Shown here: in pieces, positions 25,675 to 34,346 of the stretch | Layout of the letters: each line of letters begins with the position of its first letter | How positions within the stretch are numbered: position 1 is the stretch's first letter | From: Streptomyces sp. NBC_01481 | GTDB taxonomy: Bacteria > Actinomycetota > Actinomycetes > Streptomycetales > Streptomycetaceae | Direction of reading: 5' to 3' | Length of the DNA stretch: 64,000 nucleotides | NCBI RefSeq assembly: GCF_026339995.1 | Contig: NZ_JAPEPT010000002.1 | Span: 297,001-361,000, forward strand | The notes under the pieces: model-generated | What the model saw: the letters and a program-made list of their open reading frames with translations, nothing else | Told to the model about the DNA's origin: nothing | The model's database searches: none | Program-made: the position numbers and the translations under genes

Positions 25675-25921
25675 CTAGGGCCTGTCGTTCGGATCTTGCA
25701 GGGTTCGCGTGCCCTGGCACGCACTCCCCCGTAGCCCTTCGGGCACGGGAGGTGCCCCCATGCCGCGTTGCGTCAGTCGCCGACGCTCCGCGTCGGCTCT
25801 CCCCCTGCCTTCGGCGGGGGGACCCCATCCTGCGGCCTGCGATCGCACGCACCACAGTGACATCAGCCGCTCCGCGGCGGGCCGCTCACTGATCCGGCCT
25901 GATCCGAACGACAGGCCCTAG
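25675..25921. mobile_element. 247-bp MITE-like element with 21-bp perfect terminal inverted repeats
   Basis: The ends 25675-25695 and 25901-25921 are exact inverted repeats beginning CTAGGGCCTGTCGTTCGGAT. The outer CTAG is palindromic and could be the target site, as with the YTAR targets of IS5-family elements. The inside has no coding capacity but has two strong hairpins (around GCCGACGCTCCGCGTCGGC at 25779-25797, and a C-rich/G-rich stem at about 25800-25822). It is probably a non-autonomous derivative mobilised in trans. The element end supplies the stop codon of the nitrilase gene. Confidence 0.75.
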
Positions 25922-26757
25922 CTGTCCCCGCCCTCGTCGATCAGCCGCCGCACCTCGCGGTCGATCAGCCCCAGCCGCGCCTCCGCCACCAGCGGCACCG
26001 CCCGCCGCTGCCGCCGCGCCTCGTGGAGGTCGATGTCCACGGTCACGAGCCCGGGCTCCCACTTGGGCGCCTGGGCCACGACCGACCCGCGTGGGTCCAC
26101 CACCCGCGAACCGCCCCAGAACGAGGCGCCGTTCTCGCTCCCCACCCGGTTCACGAAGACGACCCAGCACTGGAGCATCCGCGCCGTATAGGTGAGCAGG
26201 CTGTCCCAGTACAGGCCCGTGTCCATCGCCTCCGGATCGAGGCTGGCCGCGCTGTTCGCCGGCACGATCACGACCTCCGCCCCGTCCTGCACGGCGAGCC
26301 ACGGCAGCACCGGCTGCCAGGCGTCGTTGCAGATGAGCGTGGCCGCGCGACCGGCACCCTCCGGCAGGTCGTACGCGCGCACCAACTGGCCGGGGCTGAC
26401 GTGCTTGCGCTCCTCCCACGCCAGATAGTTGGGAAGGTACAACTTCCGGTGCGTGTGCAGGAGTTCACCGCCGCTGTAGTACGCGCAGGTGTTGTACGCC
26501 CGCAGAGAGGTGTGCTCGTGGAACCCGGCCATCACGTCGGGGCCGTACGTCCCCAGCTTGAGCAGCCGCGGATCGCGTGCCTGCACCGAGGTGTCCCGCC
26601 GCAGCGCGCCCAGGTGATAGCCGTGCAGGCTCAGCTCGGGGAAGACGACGAGATCCGCGTTCTGGGCGGCCGCCTGCTCGATCTGCTCCCGGGCCGTTTC
26701 GAGATTCGCGTCCACTTCGCCCAGTACACAGTCGGTCTGTGCCAGTGCCATTCGCAT
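25918..26757 (-). CDS. Carbon-nitrogen hydrolase (nitrilase superfamily)
   Basis: A 279-residue amidase/nitrilase-fold enzyme. The catalytic triad is complete: Glu in FPELSLHGYHLG, Lys in HTHRKLYLP, and Cys in LICNDAWQP. The substrate, a small amide or nitrile, is not determined. Its stop codon TAG lies inside the right terminal repeat of the MITE-like element, so insertion probably replaced or shortened the native C-terminus (DREVRRLIDEGGDS is the last part). Confidence 0.88.
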   Translation of the reverse strand: MRMALAQTDCVLGEVDANLETAREQIEQAAAQNADLVVFPELSLHGYHLGALRRDTSVQARDPRLLKLGTYGPDVMAGFHEHTSLRAYNTCAYYSGGELLHTHRKLYLPNYLAWEERKHVSPGQLVRAYDLPEGAGRAATLICNDAWQPVLPWLAVQDGAEVVIVPANSAASLDPEAMDTGLYWDSLLTYTARMLQCWVVFVNRVGSENGASFWGGSRVVDPRGSVVAQAPKWEPGLVTVDIDLHEARRQRRAVPLVAEARLGLIDREVRRLIDEGGDS

Positions 26758-26817
26758 ACAACGAGCCTGACAGCGGTGGCGCGATCGGGCACCTCCGGCG
26801 GGCCCGCCGGAGGGCCC

Positions 26818-27477
26818 CTAAGCGCCGTGGAGGCTCTTCTTCGCCAGCTCGTACGCCGGGAGCATCCCCTCGTGCTCCTCGTTGTCCAGTCCACCGAGAT
26901 GCACGACGACCACGCCCTTGGGGGTCGTGACGGCGAGCGCCCGCTCCTTCTTGGGCGCGTCCAGGAACTCGTTGGTATTGAGGTAGGTCACCTCGGTGGC
27001 CGCGTACTCGCCCGCCTTGATCTGGGCAAACGCGACCTTGTCCCGGCTCTTGGCCTCCTCGGCGACGAACGCCTCCAGGGCCTTGCGCGCATCGTCGCCT
27101 GCCTGGCCCCCGGTCCAGACGCGCAGGAAGCCGATGTTCCCGGCGGGCTTGGCGTCGATTTCGCAGACGAGAGTGACCGGGCCCTGCTTGGTCAGTCCGA
27201 ACTGCTTGTCCTCCTTGACGGCCTTCGGCTTCCAATCGGCGGCCAGGTCGAACGAGACGGGCAGGGTGCACGGCGAACCGGCACCCCCGACCGTGCCGCC
27301 CTTCGCGGCGGCCTTGGCCGCGTCCCCCTTGCCGTCCCCCTTCTCAGCGCCCTTCGCGCTCGCCCCGGGCTGAGGCCGGTCCGACTCCCCCTCCGACGAA
27401 CAGCCGGTCAGCGCCACCGTCGCGAGCGCCGCCGGGACCAGCCCCGCACCCACACCGCGCAGAAGACCTCGCACCAC
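26818..27477 (-). CDS. Putative lipoprotein
   Basis: A 219-residue secreted lipoprotein with lipobox LTGC (about residues 23-26), a Lys/Ala/Gly-rich linker of about 40 residues, and a C-terminal domain with two cysteines (SPCTLPVSFDLAADWKP and VTLVCEIDAK). The family is actinobacterial and uncharacterised. It is on the same strand as the nitrilase, 60 bases upstream of that gene's start. Confidence 0.8.
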   Translation of the reverse strand: MVRGLLRGVGAGLVPAALATVALTGCSSEGESDRPQPGASAKGAEKGDGKGDAAKAAAKGGTVGGAGSPCTLPVSFDLAADWKPKAVKEDKQFGLTKQGPVTLVCEIDAKPAGNIGFLRVWTGGQAGDDARKALEAFVAEEAKSRDKVAFAQIKAGEYAATEVTYLNTNEFLDAPKKERALAVTTPKGVVVVHLGGLDNEEHEGMLPAYELAKKSLHGA

Positions 27478-27637
27478 GATTCCCCACCCCTGGGTCAGTT
27501 CCGAACAAACCTGACCGATCCTAGATCGTCGTCAGGGAGCGATCACCAGCTTTCCCCGCGCATTGCCCGCGTCCACACCCAGGGGAGCGGCACGCGGATC
27601 AGGGCCGGTGTCAGACCCGGCTGCGACACTCGCTCCC

Positions 27638-29323
27638 ATGAGCGAACGATGGGCTCTGGCGACGGCGGAGGGCGACGGGGCACTGCTCGTCCCCCTCGGC
27701 CCCGACGGCCTGCCCGCCGGGCCCGTTCAGGAGGAACCCGAGCTGACCGAGGCCGTCCGCTCCCGCCCGGACGTCGGCAGATGGGTCTGGCGCTCCACCC
27801 CCGAGATCTACCCCCGCCTCCTGGCGGCCGGGTTGCGCGTCGAGCGGTGTTACGACATCGAGGACGCGGAGCTCCTGCTGCTCGGCCACGAGGGACGGCT
27901 CGGCGAGCCCCGGTCGTCGGCGGCCGCCTGGGCCCGGCTGCACAACGCCCCCGTGCCGCCCGACCCCCCGCAGCGCGCGGCCGAACCGGGCTCGCAGTCC
28001 TCGCTCTTCGAGCCGCAGCCCGTGCCCGTACCGCTGGAAGCGCTCCTCGAGGTCTACGCCGACCAGCAGCGAAGACACGAGGCCGCCGAGCACCCGGGGA
28101 GAATGCGATTGCTCACGGCCGCCGAGTCGGCGGGCCTGCTGGTGGCCGCGGAGATGAACCGCGCCGGGCTGCCGTGGCGCGCGGACGTCCACCGGGACGT
28201 GCTGCACGAGCTGCTGGGCGAGCGGTACGCGGGCGGGGGCGAGCCGCGCCGTCTGGCGGAGCTGGCGGACAAGGTGTCGGCGGCCTTCGGGCGCCGGGTG
28301 CGCCCGGATCTGCCCACGGATGTGGTCAAGGCCTTCGCGCAGGCCGGGATCAAGGTCAAGTCGACCCGGCGCTGGGAGCTGGAGGAGATCGACCACCCGG
28401 CGGTCGGGCCCCTGATCCAGTACAAGAAGCTGTACCGCATCTGGACCGCCCATGGCTGGAGCTGGCTCCAGGACTGGGTCCGCGACGGCCGCTTCCGCCC
28501 CGAGTATCTGCCCGGCGGCACGGTCTCGGGCCGCTGGACGACCAATGGCGGCGGGGCACTCCAGATCCCGAAGGTGATCCGGCGCGCGGTCGTCGCGGAC
28601 GAGGGCTGGCGCCTGGTGGTCGCGGACGCCGACCAGATGGAACCGCGGGTGCTGGCCGCGATCTCCCGCGACCCGGGCCTGATGGACGTCGCGGGCCATG
28701 ACGGCGATCTGTACTCCGCGCTCTCCGACCGCGCCTTCTCCGGCGACCGCGACCACGCGAAGGTCGCGCTGCTCGGCGCGATCTACGGCCAGACCTCGGG
28801 CGACGGTCTGAAGAACCTGGCCATGCTCAGACGCAGATTCCCGCTCGCCGTGTCGTACGTCGACGAGGCGGCGCGGGCGGGCGAGGAGGGGCGGCTGGTG
28901 CGCACCTGGCTGGGGCGCACGAGCCCGCGGGCGGCGGGTTCGGGGGACGACGACGAGGCGGGAATCCCCCAGGAGAGCGAGGAACTCCCCTCCACGGACA
29001 CGGAGTTCACCCCCGGCTACGCCTCCTCCAACGCCCGGGCGCGGGGCCGTTTCACCCGTAACTTCGTGGTGCAGGGCAGCGCGGCGGACTGGGCCCTGCT
29101 GATGCTGGCGGCACTGCGGCAGGCCACCGCGGGCATGCGCGCCGAGCTGGTCTTCTTCCAGCACGACGAGGTGATCGTGCACTGCCCGGCCGATGAGGCG
29201 GCCGAGGTCGCGAAGGCGATCCGCGAGGCCGGGGAGCTGGCCGGGCGGATCGCCTTCGGTCTGACGCCGGTGCGGTTTCCGTTCACGACGGCGGTGGTGG
29301 AGTGTTACGCCGACGCGAAGTGA
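27638..29323 (+). CDS. Second family A DNA polymerase (3'-5' exonuclease/polymerase type)
   Basis: A 561-residue PolA-like protein lacking the 5' nuclease domain. Polymerase motifs are intact: motif A VVADADQMEPR (Asp330), motif B RDHAKVALLGAIYGQ, and motif C FFQHDEV (Asp510, Glu511). The N-terminal 160 residues are a divergent exonuclease-like region without clear DxE residues, so proofreading is doubtful. S. coelicolor has a similar extra polymerase (SCO3434, from memory). ATG 27638 lacks a ribosome binding site and may be leaderless. Confidence 0.9.
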   Translation: MSERWALATAEGDGALLVPLGPDGLPAGPVQEEPELTEAVRSRPDVGRWVWRSTPEIYPRLLAAGLRVERCYDIEDAELLLLGHEGRLGEPRSSAAAWARLHNAPVPPDPPQRAAEPGSQSSLFEPQPVPVPLEALLEVYADQQRRHEAAEHPGRMRLLTAAESAGLLVAAEMNRAGLPWRADVHRDVLHELLGERYAGGGEPRRLAELADKVSAAFGRRVRPDLPTDVVKAFAQAGIKVKSTRRWELEEIDHPAVGPLIQYKKLYRIWTAHGWSWLQDWVRDGRFRPEYLPGGTVSGRWTTNGGGALQIPKVIRRAVVADEGWRLVVADADQMEPRVLAAISRDPGLMDVAGHDGDLYSALSDRAFSGDRDHAKVALLGAIYGQTSGDGLKNLAMLRRRFPLAVSYVDEAARAGEEGRLVRTWLGRTSPRAAGSGDDDEAGIPQESEELPSTDTEFTPGYASSNARARGRFTRNFVVQGSAADWALLMLAALRQATAGMRAELVFFQHDEVIVHCPADEAAEVAKAIREAGELAGRIAFGLTPVRFPFTTAVVECYADAK

Positions 29324-29336
29324 CTGTGTCCGGTGC

Positions 29337-30581
29337 CTACTTGAAGTTGTGCCACTTGTCGCTGGTCGCCATGGCGGACAGCTGCGCCAGGGTGAGCGGG
29401 GGCTCAGGACGCACGGCAGCCTGATTCGGATACTGCGAGTTGAAGGCAGTCACGGTGACCCGCAGCCCCTGCGGCGTAACGCTCTCGGCCGACCACTCCA
29501 GGGAGCCGGGCTGCTTGCCTGCCCTCTGCTGGGTGCGCACCTTGCCACCGTCCGGGGTGCCGGACGCAACGGTCGCGCGCAGGAACGTCTTGACCTTGAG
29601 CTTGGCGTCGTAGACGACGATGTATCCCTCGTCACCGAGTCCTCCGAGGCCCCGTTGCGACAGCCCCGTGGGCACCAGGGACTCAAGCGTCTCGCGGACC
29701 TCCCAGCTGCCCTGAATGGGACGCGGACTGGAGAACGTCTCGGCGTTCATCACACCGAACTTGGTGAACGCGCCTTCCACGGCACCCGCCAGTTCACCCA
29801 GCTGCATCGCGGTCAGCGGCGGCTTGGTCCGGGTGGCCTCGACGCCCTTTCCCGCAGGCGCGTTGTACTCGGTCGCCTCCAGCAGGAAGCCGTCGCCCGA
29901 AATCCGCAGAGCCTGCCATTTCTTGACGCTGGCGGGCTTCTTCCCGTCCACGAGGCTCTGCCGGATCTTGTGTCCGTAGATGTCGGTGACACAGGTCTCG
30001 GACGAGCTCTTGGCCGGGCAGGTGGTCATCGACTTCTTGAGCGCCTTGTCGTTGGGGTCGACGCGCCTGGCCGAGATCGAGACGAGCGACTTGCCATAGC
30101 CGTCGTCGTACACCAGCGAGGCATTGGCGACGTCGTCCGGACCGCCGAAGTTGCTGGTCCCCCGCTGCTTGCTGAACTCCCCCTTGGGCAGGCTGATTTC
30201 CAGCAGCTTGATCATCTGGTCGGCGCTGGCGCGCATGAACCACTTGGGGTCGCCATGGCGCGGGTCCGGCTTCCCGCTGATCGTCACGCGCGGTTTCGGC
30301 CGGGGGCTCTCGCCTCGCTCCTTGTCGGCCACCGACGTCCCGTCCGGTCTGTCGAGGAGGCCGCCCTCGTACGCTCCGACCGTCCCGATCATGGCGACGG
30401 CAAGCAGCCCACCGGTCACGGCGGCCGCCCGCCGTCGAGCCAGCTTCACGCGCCCTCGCCGCACTCCCGCTTCCAGCAGGGCGCGTCGGCGATCGGTGGC
30501 GAAGGTCTCCCCCGTGCGTCGGATCGCCTCGCCGAGGTTGTTCTCGAATTCGTTGTCGGAGGTGTCGTCTTCGAAGGGCAT
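29337..30581 (-). CDS. Membrane protein, probable partner of the adjacent sigma factor
   Basis: A 414-residue single-pass protein: acidic/basic N-terminus (1-52), one membrane segment (AAAVTGGLLAVAMIGTVGAY, about 51-70), and a large outer domain of about 330 residues with two cysteines (MTTCPAKSSSETCVTD). It starts 59 bases after the sigma gene on the same strand, the classic position of an anti-sigma factor. No zinc-binding anti-sigma motif is seen, so that role is inferred from context only. Confidence 0.75.
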   Translation of the reverse strand: MPFEDDTSDNEFENNLGEAIRRTGETFATDRRRALLEAGVRRGRVKLARRRAAAVTGGLLAVAMIGTVGAYEGGLLDRPDGTSVADKERGESPRPKPRVTISGKPDPRHGDPKWFMRASADQMIKLLEISLPKGEFSKQRGTSNFGGPDDVANASLVYDDGYGKSLVSISARRVDPNDKALKKSMTTCPAKSSSETCVTDIYGHKIRQSLVDGKKPASVKKWQALRISGDGFLLEATEYNAPAGKGVEATRTKPPLTAMQLGELAGAVEGAFTKFGVMNAETFSSPRPIQGSWEVRETLESLVPTGLSQRGLGGLGDEGYIVVYDAKLKVKTFLRATVASGTPDGGKVRTQQRAGKQPGSLEWSAESVTPQGLRVTVTAFNSQYPNQAAVRPEPPLTLAQLSAMATSDKWHNFK

Positions 30582-30640
30582 GACGGATCACCATCTCCTG
30601 TCGGTGCCGGTAGGCCGGAGGGAAAGAAGTCTCAGGTGTC

Positions 30641-31168
30641 TCAGTGGGCCGAGACGAGCTCGGCGAGGCTGCCGCCGAGCTGCGCACGCAACCGCGCCAG
30701 CGCTCGCGTCGAGCGCGTGCGCACGGCGGCGGAGCTGGCGTTCATGGCGTCGGCGGTCTCCTCGACGCTGCGGTCCTCCCAGTAACGGAGCACGACCACC
30801 GCCCTGTCCTTCGGCGGCAGCTGGCCCAGTGCCTGGAGCAGCGCCAGCCGCAGCAAGGGGTCGCTCCCCGCGATGATCGGGATGTCGGGCAGCTCGCCGA
30901 GCGGCCGTTCGTCGGCGGAGCGCCGCCGCCGGTACGTGAGGAAGGTGCGGACGAGAACGGTCTGGGCATAACCGGCCGGGTTGTCGACTCGGGAGACCCG
31001 GCCCCATTGCACATACAGCCGGCTCAGCGTCTCCTGCACCAGATCCTCGGCGAGATGGGTGTCGCCGCTGGTGAGCAGGCATGCGGAGCGAAAGAGATGG
31101 CCGGTGCGGCCCGCTGCGAAATCCATGAACTCGTCCGCGTGGGACTGTCTCATGCCCTCCCCGTTCAT
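30641..31168 (-). CDS. SigE-family ECF RNA polymerase sigma factor
   Basis: A 175-residue ECF sigma factor of the actinobacterial SigE family. Region 2 is FMDFAAGRTGHLFRSACLLTSGDTHLAEDLVQETLSRLYVQW with the YRRRRS end. Region 4 is LGQLPPKDRAVVVLRYWEDRSVEETADAMNASSAAVRTRSTRALARLR. Start may be ATG 31168 or ATG 31153; the second has GGGGA close upstream. Probably an operon with the membrane protein downstream. Confidence 0.88.
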   Translation of the reverse strand: MNGEGMRQSHADEFMDFAAGRTGHLFRSACLLTSGDTHLAEDLVQETLSRLYVQWGRVSRVDNPAGYAQTVLVRTFLTYRRRRSADERPLGELPDIPIIAGSDPLLRLALLQALGQLPPKDRAVVVLRYWEDRSVEETADAMNASSAAVRTRSTRALARLRAQLGGSLAELVSAH

Positions 31169-31310
31169 CCCCGTCGTGCAGTTCGGTCAGCGGGGCTTCT
31201 CGCCCCTCCACCCCCTTGACGCGGTGGCACGACCAGAATGTTTCACGCGGACACGGACCGGCTCCCCAGCAGCTCCCGCAACTCCCAGCTGTGATGGACA
31301 GGCGGTTCGC

Positions 31311-31751
31311 TCAGCGCTCGGCTCCCGGGTCGAGTACGGGTTTCACGTCGAGTACGGGTGTCCCGTCCAGCGCCTCCAGATTCTGTACGCGCACTCTCGT
31401 GCCGTCATTCGTCCCGTCTTTCGTTCCTTCGATCGCCACGACGGTCACCCGGTGCAGCCCGATCGGGTTGGGCCGGTCCGGCGAACGGGTCGAGAACACC
31501 CCCGTCACCGGCCTCGTCACATCACCACGCGGATGCACCGCCAGGACCTCCCGGCTCGCGCGATCGAGCCAGGTCAGCACCATCACCTGCTCCCCTGCCC
31601 GCAGATCGCGCAGCCCCTGGCTCACGCCCGGCTCGAACACCAGCCAGGCCTCCGGCGCACCCTCGTCCCCCTGCTTGGGAGCAGACTCGCGGTCGGTCAG
31701 CGGGGACTCGACCCGGCCGATCGGCCGCAGGACGTACGGACTGTCGTTCAT
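31311..31751 (-). CDS. trmO: TrmO/TsaA family tRNA (t6A37) methyltransferase
   Basis: A 146-residue protein of the TrmO/TsaA/VirR family, which N-methylates t6A37 of tRNA-Thr using S-adenosylmethionine. Family marks are LRPIGRVESPL at the start and STRSPDRPNPIGLHRV in the middle, followed by LEALDGTPVLDVKP. ATG 31751 has GGGAGGAAGC directly upstream; the frame is open to 31811. It is divergent from the SigJ-like gene. Confidence 0.88.
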   Translation of the reverse strand: MNDSPYVLRPIGRVESPLTDRESAPKQGDEGAPEAWLVFEPGVSQGLRDLRAGEQVMVLTWLDRASREVLAVHPRGDVTRPVTGVFSTRSPDRPNPIGLHRVTVVAIEGTKDGTNDGTRVRVQNLEALDGTPVLDVKPVLDPGAER

Positions 31752-31852
31752 GCTTCCTCCCACGTGTGGCCTGATTCCTGGCTGATAGTTGTCACATCGG
31801 CCCGGTTTCACGGGTCACTCCTGTGACACGCGGCGGCGAAGGAATGTGTCCC

Positions 31853-32728
31853 ATGGACGAGAACGATTCTCTGGCGGAACGCTTCGAGGAGCACCGCGCC
31901 CGGCTGCGCGCGGTGGCCTACCGGATGCTCGGCTCGTCCGGCGAGGCGGACGACGCCGTCCAGGAAGCCTGGCTGCGGCTCAGCCGCTCCGAAGCCGACG
32001 CGATCGAGAACCTGGGCGGCTGGCTCACCACAGTCGTCGCACGCGTGTGCCTCAATATGCTGCGCTCTCGCGAGACCCGGCGCGAGGACCCCTGGGACGC
32101 GCACCGGCCGGAACCGGCCGCCGACCGCGAGGACAGCGCCGACCCCGAGCACCAGGCGCTGCTCGCCGACTCGGTCGGCCTGGCGCTCCTCGTCGTACTC
32201 GACACCCTGGCGCCCGCCGAACGGCTCGCCTTCGTCCTGCACGACATGTTCGCCGTGCCTTTCGACGAGATCGCCCCCATCGTGGAGCGCACCCCGGCCG
32301 CCACCCGCCAGCTCGCCAGCCGCGCCCGCCGCCGGGTCCAGGGCGCGGAAACCGCCCCCGAAACCGATGTCACGCGCCAGCGCGAAGTCGTCGGCGCCTT
32401 CCTCGCCGCCTCGCGCGGCGGCGATTTCGCAGCGCTGCTGACCTTGCTCGACCCGGATGTCGTCCTGCGCGCGGACAGCGCGGCCGTCCGGTCGGGTGCG
32501 GGCGCGGCATTCGGTGCCCAGGCGGTGGCCCACACCTTCGCGGGCCGCGCGCAGGCCGCGCAGCCGGCGCTGATCAACGGCGCGGCGGGGCTGGTGTGGG
32601 CCCCGGGCGGACAGCCGCGCGTCGTCTTCGGCTTCACGATCGCCGCCGACGGCAGGATCGTCGCGATCGACATCGTGGCCGACCCCGGGGGCCTGGGCCG
32701 ACTGGACCTGGAGGTCCTGAGCGGCTGA
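31853..32728 (+). CDS. SigJ/ECF41-type sigma factor with C-terminal SnoaL-like domain
   Basis: A 291-residue ECF sigma factor. Sigma 2 covers about residues 5-75 (FEEHRARLRAVAYRMLGSSGEADDAVQEAWLRL), sigma 4 about 110-160 (LDTLAPAERLAFVLHDMFAVPFDEIAPIVERTPAATRQLASRARRRV), and a fused NTF2/SnoaL-like domain runs from about residue 175 to the end. In ECF41 proteins this domain replaces a separate anti-sigma factor. ATG 31853 has AAGGA 9 bases upstream. No carboxymuconolactone-type partner gene lies next to it, unlike many ECF41 loci. Confidence 0.9.
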   Translation: MDENDSLAERFEEHRARLRAVAYRMLGSSGEADDAVQEAWLRLSRSEADAIENLGGWLTTVVARVCLNMLRSRETRREDPWDAHRPEPAADREDSADPEHQALLADSVGLALLVVLDTLAPAERLAFVLHDMFAVPFDEIAPIVERTPAATRQLASRARRRVQGAETAPETDVTRQREVVGAFLAASRGGDFAALLTLLDPDVVLRADSAAVRSGAGAAFGAQAVAHTFAGRAQAAQPALINGAAGLVWAPGGQPRVVFGFTIAADGRIVAIDIVADPGGLGRLDLEVLSG

Positions 32729-32831
32729 CGGGCGACGGACGGGGCTGCGGGGGAGCCTTGCTGTGGCGGCCCGGTCGGCACGGGCGCGTACGGACCGGGC
32801 CACCGTTTCCGCGGCTGACGGCCACGTGCCG

Positions 32832-33176
32832 TCAGGCCTCCTGGATAAGGCCGATGACACTGCCGTCCGCGTCCTTCAGGATGGCGGTCAGCTTGCCGCC
32901 GCCGACGTCCTTGACGTCCTGCACGGCCTCCGCACCGGCGCCGAGGAGCGCCTGGATCCTGGCCTTGATGTCATCGACGTGCCAGTACGCGACAGGGCCC
33001 GTCATCCCCAGGCTGTGGCCGTTGGGGTCCAGACCGACATCCTGGCCGCCGACGCGATAGCCGACGTAGTAGACCTCGTCCATGATCGGCTCCACCCCCA
33101 GAAGCGCGGTGAAGCGGGCCTTGGCCTGCTCGATGTCCTTGACGGGGTAGATGATCGTCTTGATGCCTTCGTTCAT
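32832..33176 (-). CDS. VOC/glyoxalase-fold protein
   Basis: A 114-residue single-domain vicinal oxygen chelate protein (TIIYPVKDIEQAKARFTALLGVEP... YWHVDDIKARIQALLGAGAEAVQDVKDVGGGKLTAILKDADGSVIGLIQ). Candidate metal residues are sparse, so it may be a binding or resistance protein and not an enzyme. It converges on the SigJ-like gene. Confidence 0.85.
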   Translation of the reverse strand: MNEGIKTIIYPVKDIEQAKARFTALLGVEPIMDEVYYVGYRVGGQDVGLDPNGHSLGMTGPVAYWHVDDIKARIQALLGAGAEAVQDVKDVGGGKLTAILKDADGSVIGLIQEA

Positions 33177-33308
33177 GACGTGCTCCTGGTGCTCGGTTCG
33201 CGGTGCTCAGGTCGTGCGTGCACTGCCATGACACGACGGGTCACGGGAATGTGACCTCCGGACACACGGAACCTGCCCCGAGCGGAGGTACGGAAAAACC
33301 CATGGTGG

Positions 33309-34313
33309 ATGCGACCCGGATCGCCAACACTGGTAAGGGTGGAAGTCTTCTGCGACGAGTCCGGATCCGACGGCGAGAATCTCACCGGCGGAAACACCGA
33401 TGTGTTCGCCCACGCCAGTGTGCACCTGCCCCTTGAACCGGCGGTGGATTCCATCCAGGAAATACGCAACAGAATCCGCTCACCGGCGGAGGAATACAAA
33501 GCGAATCATCTGCTCCGGGGGAAACACCGCTCAACCCTTGAGTGGCTGCTGGGACCTTCCGGCCCGATCCACCAAAACGCCCATGTACATCTCACCGACA
33601 AGGCATTCTTCGTCGTCGGCAGAGTCGTCGACCTCCTCGTGGGCGAAACCCGCGGCCGGACCGCGAGCACCATGGCTCTCACCCTCTACCGCGAGGGCCC
33701 CCGCGCCTTGGGGCAACAACAGTGGCAAGCCTTCCTGGAGTCGTCCAACAACCTGATGCGCACCAAGAACCGCTGGGACGCGCGAACCCCGGTCGACTCC
33801 TTCTTCCAGCTGCTCGACGCCCTGCGCCCGACAGCCGCGGGAAACGGAGTCGGCGACATCATGGAATTGCTTCAACAGGCCCGGCCCCGCGCCGACTCTT
33901 TCTGGGCGCGGACGCTCGAAAACCCGACGAAGATTCCGTCATTGGACCCCCTCATTCCGGCCATCGTCCAGACCGTTGCCCACTGGAGTGCGGGCGGACA
34001 GTCCGTCTCCCTTGTCCACGACCAGCAGAACGCGCTGACAGAAGAGCGCATCGCATGGCTCAAGGAGCATCTCCGTTCACCACACGGCCGATTGACCAGC
34101 GTGCGGCTCGTCGATTCCCGCTCGGACCCACGCGTTCAGCTCGCGGATTTCCTGGCCGGAGTGGCGCGGAAGATAGCCTCGGACGAACTCAACGGCCGCG
34201 GCGACGCGGAGCTCACGGTGCTGCTGCGACCGTATGTGGACGCGTCCTCGATCTGGGGCGACGACCGAAGCTGGTCCCTGCTGGGTCCCGCGCACGCTCG
34301 GGCGGAGCGATAA
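33309..34313 (+). CDS. DUF3800-like protein
   Basis: A 334-residue protein with the hallmarks of the DUF3800 family: N-terminal CDESGSDGENLTGGN and C-terminal VDSRSDPRVQLADFLAGVARK. Both ends carry acidic residues that suggest an RNase H-like metal site. The family is patchy, mobile and often found in islands or near defence genes. GTG 33339 (MEVFCDESG) is a likely alternative start. No partner gene is evident. Confidence 0.75.
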   Translation: MRPGSPTLVRVEVFCDESGSDGENLTGGNTDVFAHASVHLPLEPAVDSIQEIRNRIRSPAEEYKANHLLRGKHRSTLEWLLGPSGPIHQNAHVHLTDKAFFVVGRVVDLLVGETRGRTASTMALTLYREGPRALGQQQWQAFLESSNNLMRTKNRWDARTPVDSFFQLLDALRPTAAGNGVGDIMELLQQARPRADSFWARTLENPTKIPSLDPLIPAIVQTVAHWSAGGQSVSLVHDQQNALTEERIAWLKEHLRSPHGRLTSVRLVDSRSDPRVQLADFLAGVARKIASDELNGRGDAELTVLLRPYVDASSIWGDDRSWSLLGPAHARAER

Positions 34314-34346
34314 AGGAAGCCCAGGTTCTTGGGCGCGGACATCCCG

